A stretch of DNA of 18,743 nucleotides from Flavobacteriales bacterium UBA5081 (lineage in GTDB: Bacteria > Bacteroidota > Bacteroidia > Flavobacteriales_E > Vicingaceae), in NCBI GenBank assembly GCA_002415785.1, contig DIAJ01000009.1, positions 1-18,743 of the forward strand. The letters run 5' to 3'. The number at the start of each line of letters is the position of its first letter. Within the stretch, counting starts at the first letter, position 1. Below the pieces are notes generated by a model. That model did no database searches. It had not been told where the DNA came from and was given only the letters and a program-made list of their open reading frames with translations. Of this stretch, positions 15,604 through 18,743 are shown in pieces. Made by a program: the position numbers and the translations under genes.

Positions 15604-15648
15604 CCTTCATCCTTAATCCGATTTGTCCCTCTAACAGCAAAGCGGTCT
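15604..15648 (-). repeat. Dispersed intergenic repeat B, copy 2
   Basis: Read on the minus strand this is AGACCGCT-TT-GCTGTTAGAG, a variable spacer, then TTAAGGATGAAGGA, matching copy 1 at 1548-1593. Between repeat A copy 3 and this unit there is also a weak hairpin TACCCT/AGGGTA (15558-15579). Apart from these repeats I see nothing in 15197-15730 that looks like a gene. Confidence 0.7.
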
Positions 15649-15688
15649 AACTTCTATACTCCAACAGCTAAACTCTAAATATTTTAAC

Positions 15689-15696
15689 TAATTTCG
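15689..15696 (+). promoter_or_regulatory. Possible -7 box before the cyclophilin gene
   Basis: TAATTTCG differs from TAnnTTTG by one base and ends 34 nt before the ATG at 15731. A promoter is needed somewhere here because the preceding 490 nt carry no gene, but no clear -33 element is visible. Confidence 0.3.
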
Positions 15697-15730
15697 TAAT
15701 CCAATTTTTATCAATACATTTATTCAGAAT

Positions 15731-16165
15731 ATGAAGGCGAAAATGTCAACAGATAAGGGCGATATGCTCATTGAATTCTATCAGAAAGATGCACCTAAAA
15801 CGGTGGCCAATTTTGTGAAATTGTCAAAAGATGGTTTTTACGACGGTTTGACTTTCCACAGAGTAATTCCAGATTTTGTGGTTCAAGGTGGTTGTCCTGA
15901 TGGTACCGGAGCAGGTGGTCCGGGTTACAGCATCGATTGTGAGTTAGATGGCGATAATCAATACCACGACAGAGGTGTTTTATCAATGGCTCATGCCGGT
16001 AGAAATACAGGTGGTTCACAGTTTTTTATTTGTCACAGTAGACAAAATACGGCTCACTTAGACAGAAACCACACTTGTTTTGGAAAAGTTGTAGAAGGCT
16101 TGGATGTGATTGATGAAATTAGACAAGGAGATACAATTAATAAAATAGAAATTATAGAAGAATAG
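15731..16165 (+). CDS. Cyclophilin-type peptidyl-prolyl cis-trans isomerase
   Basis: This 144-residue enzyme catalyses cis-trans isomerisation of X-Pro bonds during protein folding (EC 5.2.1.8). It lacks a signal peptide and should be cytoplasmic. The cyclophilin core is complete: TVANFVKLSKDGFYDGLTFH, then FHRVIPDFVVQGG (42-54) with catalytic R44 and Q52, GVLSMAHAG (82-90), GSQFFI (95-100) and HLDRNHTCFGKVVEG (109-123). The tryptophan of human CypA that contacts cyclosporin is histidine here (H109), as is usual for short bacterial cyclophilins, which are often weakly inhibited. The DUF3127 gene begins 4 nt downstream, so the two probably share a transcript. Confidence 0.97.
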   Translation: MKAKMSTDKGDMLIEFYQKDAPKTVANFVKLSKDGFYDGLTFHRVIPDFVVQGGCPDGTGAGGPGYSIDCELDGDNQYHDRGVLSMAHAGRNTGGSQFFICHSRQNTAHLDRNHTCFGKVVEGLDVIDEIRQGDTINKIEIIEE

Positions 16166-16169
16166 AATT

Positions 16170-16583
16170 ATGAGTTTTGAGTTAGAAGGTAAGTTAATAG
16201 AAAAGTTTGATGAGCAGCAAGTAAGCGACTCTTTTAAAAAGAGAGAGTTTGTGGTAGAAACTACCGATGAAGGCGGCGGTAGAGTTTTTACTGAGCAGAT
16301 TAAGTTTCAATTGGTGCAAGATAAATGTGATTTGATTAATCAAGTGCAAGTAGGTCAGCCGGTAAAAGTTTCTTTTAACATTAAAGGAAGAAGATGGGAA
16401 AAGGCCGGAAAAGTGAATTATTTCACCAATTTAGATGCATGGAGAGTAGAAGCTGCGGGTGAAAGCTCAGCTCAATCGGCTCCTGCAGGAAATGCGGCAC
16501 CTCCTCCATCCGAAGAGCCACCACAAAACTTCAATACAACCGACATCAGCTCTTCTGATGAGGTAGATGATTTACCTTTCTAA
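16170..16583 (+). CDS. DUF3127 protein with SSB-like acidic C-terminal tail
   Basis: A 137-residue protein of the DUF3127 family, whose function is not established. Residues 1-95 hold the conserved core (FELEGKLIEKFDEQQVSDSF, then KREFVVET, QIKFQLVQDKCDLI, KVSFNIKGRRWE and FTNLDAWRVE). Its beta-rich pattern is compatible with an OB fold. Residues ~96-125 are a low-complexity Ala/Pro/Ser linker. The end, SSDEVDDLPF (128-137), closely resembles the acidic amphipathic tip of single-stranded DNA-binding protein, which typically ends in DDDIPF. An OB-like core, a flexible linker and this tip together reproduce SSB architecture, so a role in nucleic-acid binding or in recruiting SSB-binding repair enzymes is inferred, not shown. 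It is 4 nt behind the cyclophilin gene. Confidence 0.85.
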   Translation: MSFELEGKLIEKFDEQQVSDSFKKREFVVETTDEGGGRVFTEQIKFQLVQDKCDLINQVQVGQPVKVSFNIKGRRWEKAGKVNYFTNLDAWRVEAAGESSAQSAPAGNAAPPPSEEPPQNFNTTDISSSDEVDDLPF

Positions 16584-16601
16584 AATACCATAACATAGCG
16601 A

Positions 16602-17615
16602 TTGGATTCCTTAACGCAGATTGTTTTAGGCGGAGCAGTTGGTGAAGCTGTTCTGGGTAAGAAAGTAGGAAATAAAGCCGTCCTATGGGGAGCCATAGGC
16701 GGCACAATTCCCGATTTAGATACCATTCCCGGGCAGTTTATGGACACTGTTTCTCGCCTAGAAGTCCACCGCGGTTTTAGCCATTCCATTGTTTTTGCCT
16801 TATTAATTGCCCCTCTGCTTGGCTTTGTAATTCACAAACTTTATCAGCGAAAAAATGAAACAGATTGGTGGGGCTGGACGCAATTGTTCTTTTGGTCCAT
16901 CTTTACTCATCCGCTATTAGATATTTTTACTACCTGGGGTACACAGTTTTTTTGGCCCATGGAGTGGCGCATTGCTATTCAATCTATTTTTGTAATTGAC
17001 CCGCTCTATACGCTCCCTTTTTTAATTTGCTTTCTTGCTGTTTTACTGATGAATCGGAAAAGCGATAAACGTAGAAAGTGGAATCGTTTAGGATTGATTA
17101 TTAGCTCATCTTATCTTTTAATTACGCTTGGCTTAAAACTTTATGCGAATTATCAGTTCGAGAATTTGCTGGAGAAAAATGCCATCACTTACAAGCAGTA
17201 CGATAGTCGTCCTACGCCTTTTAATTCACTTTTATGGACATTTAACGTAGAGCGAGAAGATGACTTTTTGATTGCCTACTACTCGATTTTCGATAAAGGT
17301 GAAACACTGGAGTATAAACGATTTCCCAAAAATGAGCACTTACTAAAGCCTTATCGAAACAACCCTAAGGTGGAGCGTTTGATTTTTTTAACTAAAGGTT
17401 ACTATACCATTCAACAAACAAAAGAAGGTTTGTATATGAATGACTTGCGATTTGGTTTAATCGACGGTTTTTCAGACAACAATAACGATTTTGTTTTTAC
17501 CTATATCATTAAACCGAACAATACCGCAGTTCAAATCGACCAAAAGGAAAATTCGTTTAAAGGCATGGAAGGTGTGCTTATTAAACTGTGGAAACGAATG
17601 TGGGGAATAGGCTAG
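16602..17615 (+). CDS. YdjM/DUF457-type membrane-bound metal-dependent hydrolase
   Basis: A 337-residue inner-membrane protein of the family named after E. coli YdjM, which is predicted to be a metal-dependent hydrolase. Conserved motifs are MDSLTQIVLGGAVGEAVLG at the N-terminus, GGTIPDLD (33-40), HRGFSHS (56-62) and THPLLDIFTTWGTQFFWP (102-119), all rich in likely metal ligands. Four or five hydrophobic segments fall in the first ~190 residues. The last ~140 residues are soluble and less conserved. The start is TTG: it begins exactly at the family N-terminus and no nearby ATG would preserve that sequence. It begins 18 nt after the DUF3127 stop, so it could belong to the same operon. The substrate is unknown. 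Confidence 0.87.
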   Translation: MDSLTQIVLGGAVGEAVLGKKVGNKAVLWGAIGGTIPDLDTIPGQFMDTVSRLEVHRGFSHSIVFALLIAPLLGFVIHKLYQRKNETDWWGWTQLFFWSIFTHPLLDIFTTWGTQFFWPMEWRIAIQSIFVIDPLYTLPFLICFLAVLLMNRKSDKRRKWNRLGLIISSSYLLITLGLKLYANYQFENLLEKNAITYKQYDSRPTPFNSLLWTFNVEREDDFLIAYYSIFDKGETLEYKRFPKNEHLLKPYRNNPKVERLIFLTKGYYTIQQTKEGLYMNDLRFGLIDGFSDNNNDFVFTYIIKPNNTAVQIDQKENSFKGMEGVLIKLWKRMWGIG

Positions 17616-17678
17616 TATTGATGAACCGCTTTGTTCTTTCTTAAATTTTACAGAACTTTCATTTCAAATTAATAACGA

Positions 17679-18548
17679 TTGAGTAAAGAAAAACAAGCAA
17701 TAAGAACAACCTACTTTAGTATAATGTCAGGGATTCTTCTGGCAATTATAAAGGCTATTGCAGGAGTTTTAGGACATTCTTATGCTTTAGTAGCCGATGC
17801 TATTGAATCTACTACAGACGTTTTTTCTTCTTTTTTAGTTTTGTTGGGACTGAAATATGCCAAAAGGCCGGCAGATGAAAACCATCCCTACGGGCATGGG
17901 AAGATAGAGCCTTTAATTACTTTTATTATTGTTGTCTTTTTAGTGGTTTCAGCTGCAGTGATAGCTCATGAAAGTATACAGAATATTTCAAGTCCGCATG
18001 AAATGCCGGAGCCATGGACGCTCATTGTTTTGTTGGCAATTGTTATTTGGAAAGAAGTTTCTTACAGAATAGTACTTAAGAAAAGCAAGCAGACCAATAG
18101 TTCGTCATTAAGAGCAGATGCTTGGCATCATAGAAGTGATGCCATTACGTCGGTGATGGCATTTATCGGAATTGCTTTTGCCAACATTATGGGGGAGGGA
18201 TATGAAAGTGCAGATGATTGGGCGGCGCTTTTTGCCTCAGCATTTATTTTATACAATAGTTACAAAATTTTCCGACCTGCCTTGGGTGAAGTGATGGACG
18301 AACAACGTTATGACGATATCATTGCTGAAGTTCGGAAGTTTTCCACTCAAGTTCCGGGAGTGTTAGCTACTGAAAAGTGCATGCTCCGTAAAACAGGTAT
18401 GAAGTATCATGTAGATTTGCATGCCATTGTAGATGCAGAAATTTCTGTAAAAGAAGGTCATCGCATTGCGCATGAATTGCAGGATTACTTAAAGGAACAT
18501 ATTTCTAATCTTGGAAATATTCTGATTCATATTGAACCGGATAAGTAA
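17679..18548 (+). CDS. Cation diffusion facilitator family metal transporter
   Basis: This 289-residue inner-membrane antiporter exports divalent metal ions in exchange for protons. The transmembrane metal site is visible in TM2 (SYALVADAIESTTDVFSS, with D40 and D47) and in TM5 (LRADAWHHRSDAITS, with D147, H150 and D154). The TM2-TM3 loop has ENHPYGHGKIEP. A cytoplasmic C-terminal domain of ~80 residues follows, with the usual VDLHAIVDAEISVKEGH strand-helix pattern. TM2 has glutamate (E43) where many zinc-specific members have histidine, so iron, manganese or mixed specificity is possible. The start is TTG, giving MSKEKQAIR, which matches typical family N-termini; the first ATG would remove part of TM1. 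No terminator is visible downstream. Confidence 0.95.
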   Translation: MSKEKQAIRTTYFSIMSGILLAIIKAIAGVLGHSYALVADAIESTTDVFSSFLVLLGLKYAKRPADENHPYGHGKIEPLITFIIVVFLVVSAAVIAHESIQNISSPHEMPEPWTLIVLLAIVIWKEVSYRIVLKKSKQTNSSSLRADAWHHRSDAITSVMAFIGIAFANIMGEGYESADDWAALFASAFILYNSYKIFRPALGEVMDEQRYDDIIAEVRKFSTQVPGVLATEKCMLRKTGMKYHVDLHAIVDAEISVKEGHRIAHELQDYLKEHISNLGNILIHIEPDK

Positions 18549-18743
18549 AGTTTTTATAGAGCTAAGAAGAAGGAGAAAAAGTTGAAAGTGCCTTAAGTTT
18601 GAAGTTAAAAGTTAATTTCTTGCTTCAAATAATCATCTAATTTTGAGCTTTTCCCTATTATCATTTATTAAATGTCCGAAATAATACCTAAAACTATTTA
18701 GATAATAGTTGAATTTTGTCTAGAAGGATGGCCATTTTCATAA
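18549..18743. other. AT-rich non-coding tail of the window
   Basis: This 195-nt stretch follows the transporter gene. It holds AGTTTGAAGTTAAAAGTTAA-type simple sequence and no clear terminator, promoter or complete gene. On the minus strand the last ~45 bases could be read as the end of an open frame stopping at TAG, but it is too short to call. Confidence 0.5.

Noticed and set aside
15197..15730. CRISPR array or small RNA gene in the rdgB-cyclophilin gap
   Set aside because: The repeats are diverged, unevenly spaced and also occur 14 kb away in inverse orientation. There are no uniform spacers or cas genes, and no promoter-terminator pair.
16580..16789. Minus-strand open frame over the start of the YdjM-like gene
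   Set aside because: It is antisense to the strongly conserved N-terminal motifs of that gene.
18694..18743. 3' end of a minus-strand gene, or a plus-strand start at 18728
   Set aside because: Only ~15 codons or fewer are visible in either reading, which is not enough to support a gene.

Overview
The window looks like a chromosomal segment from an AT-rich member of the Bacteroidota, most likely Flavobacteriales. Three things point there: a large secreted protein with a C-terminal type IX secretion (Por) sorting domain, a DUF3127 protein (a family typical of Bacteroidota), and promoter-like boxes of the TAnnTTTG type. Shine-Dalgarno sequences are absent before most genes. Genus and species cannot be read from the sequence. 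Fifteen protein-coding genes are supported; no tRNA, rRNA, CRISPR array, transposase or phage gene was seen.

Layout. (1) 1-1800: a perfect nested palindrome at 14-58, then a minus-strand DEDDh exonuclease/GIY-YIG nuclease fusion with a UvrC-like four-cysteine motif, then a repeat-bearing intergenic stretch. (2) 1799-3573: minus-strand pckA (ATP-type PEP carboxykinase) with a clear intrinsic terminator and a plausible promoter. (3) 3691-9510: a very AT-rich, tightly packed plus-strand surface-glycan cluster: Wzx-like flippase, sulfotransferase, FkbM methyltransferase, GT4 glycosyltransferase, class I SAM methyltransferase and GT2 glycosyltransferase. Most joints overlap or are within 2 nt. (4) 9513-10862: a convergent minus-strand polytopic membrane protein that may be the polymerase-like partner of the cluster. 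(5) 10961-15196: a giant secreted LamG/Ig-like/PKD-repeat protein with a T9SS sorting domain, followed by the house-cleaning NTP pyrophosphatase gene rdgB. (6) 15197-15730: 534 nt without a gene, packed with dispersed repeats. (7) 15731-18548: cyclophilin, DUF3127 protein with an SSB-like acidic tail, YdjM-type membrane hydrolase and a cation diffusion facilitator.

How it fits together. The glycan cluster would assemble glycan units modified by sulfation and methylation on the cytoplasmic side and flip them across the inner membrane. It has no recognisable priming transferase or export machinery here, so it must work with genes elsewhere. The large PKD protein would be exported through the outer membrane and displayed or released, probably as an adhesin or matrix protein. 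The other genes are housekeeping genes (gluconeogenesis, nucleotide sanitation, protein folding, DNA repair, metal transport).

The least explained signal is in the intergenic DNA. A ~70-nt repeat centred on TCTCGC-N4-GCGAGA occurs three times and a ~44-nt repeat occurs twice. The paired B-A block occurs at both ends of a ~14-kb interval in opposite orientation. Other points of interest are a codon-usage patch inside the PKD gene, a TAnnTTTG box so close to a start codon that the mRNA could be leaderless, and an SSB-like C-terminal tip on the DUF3127 protein.
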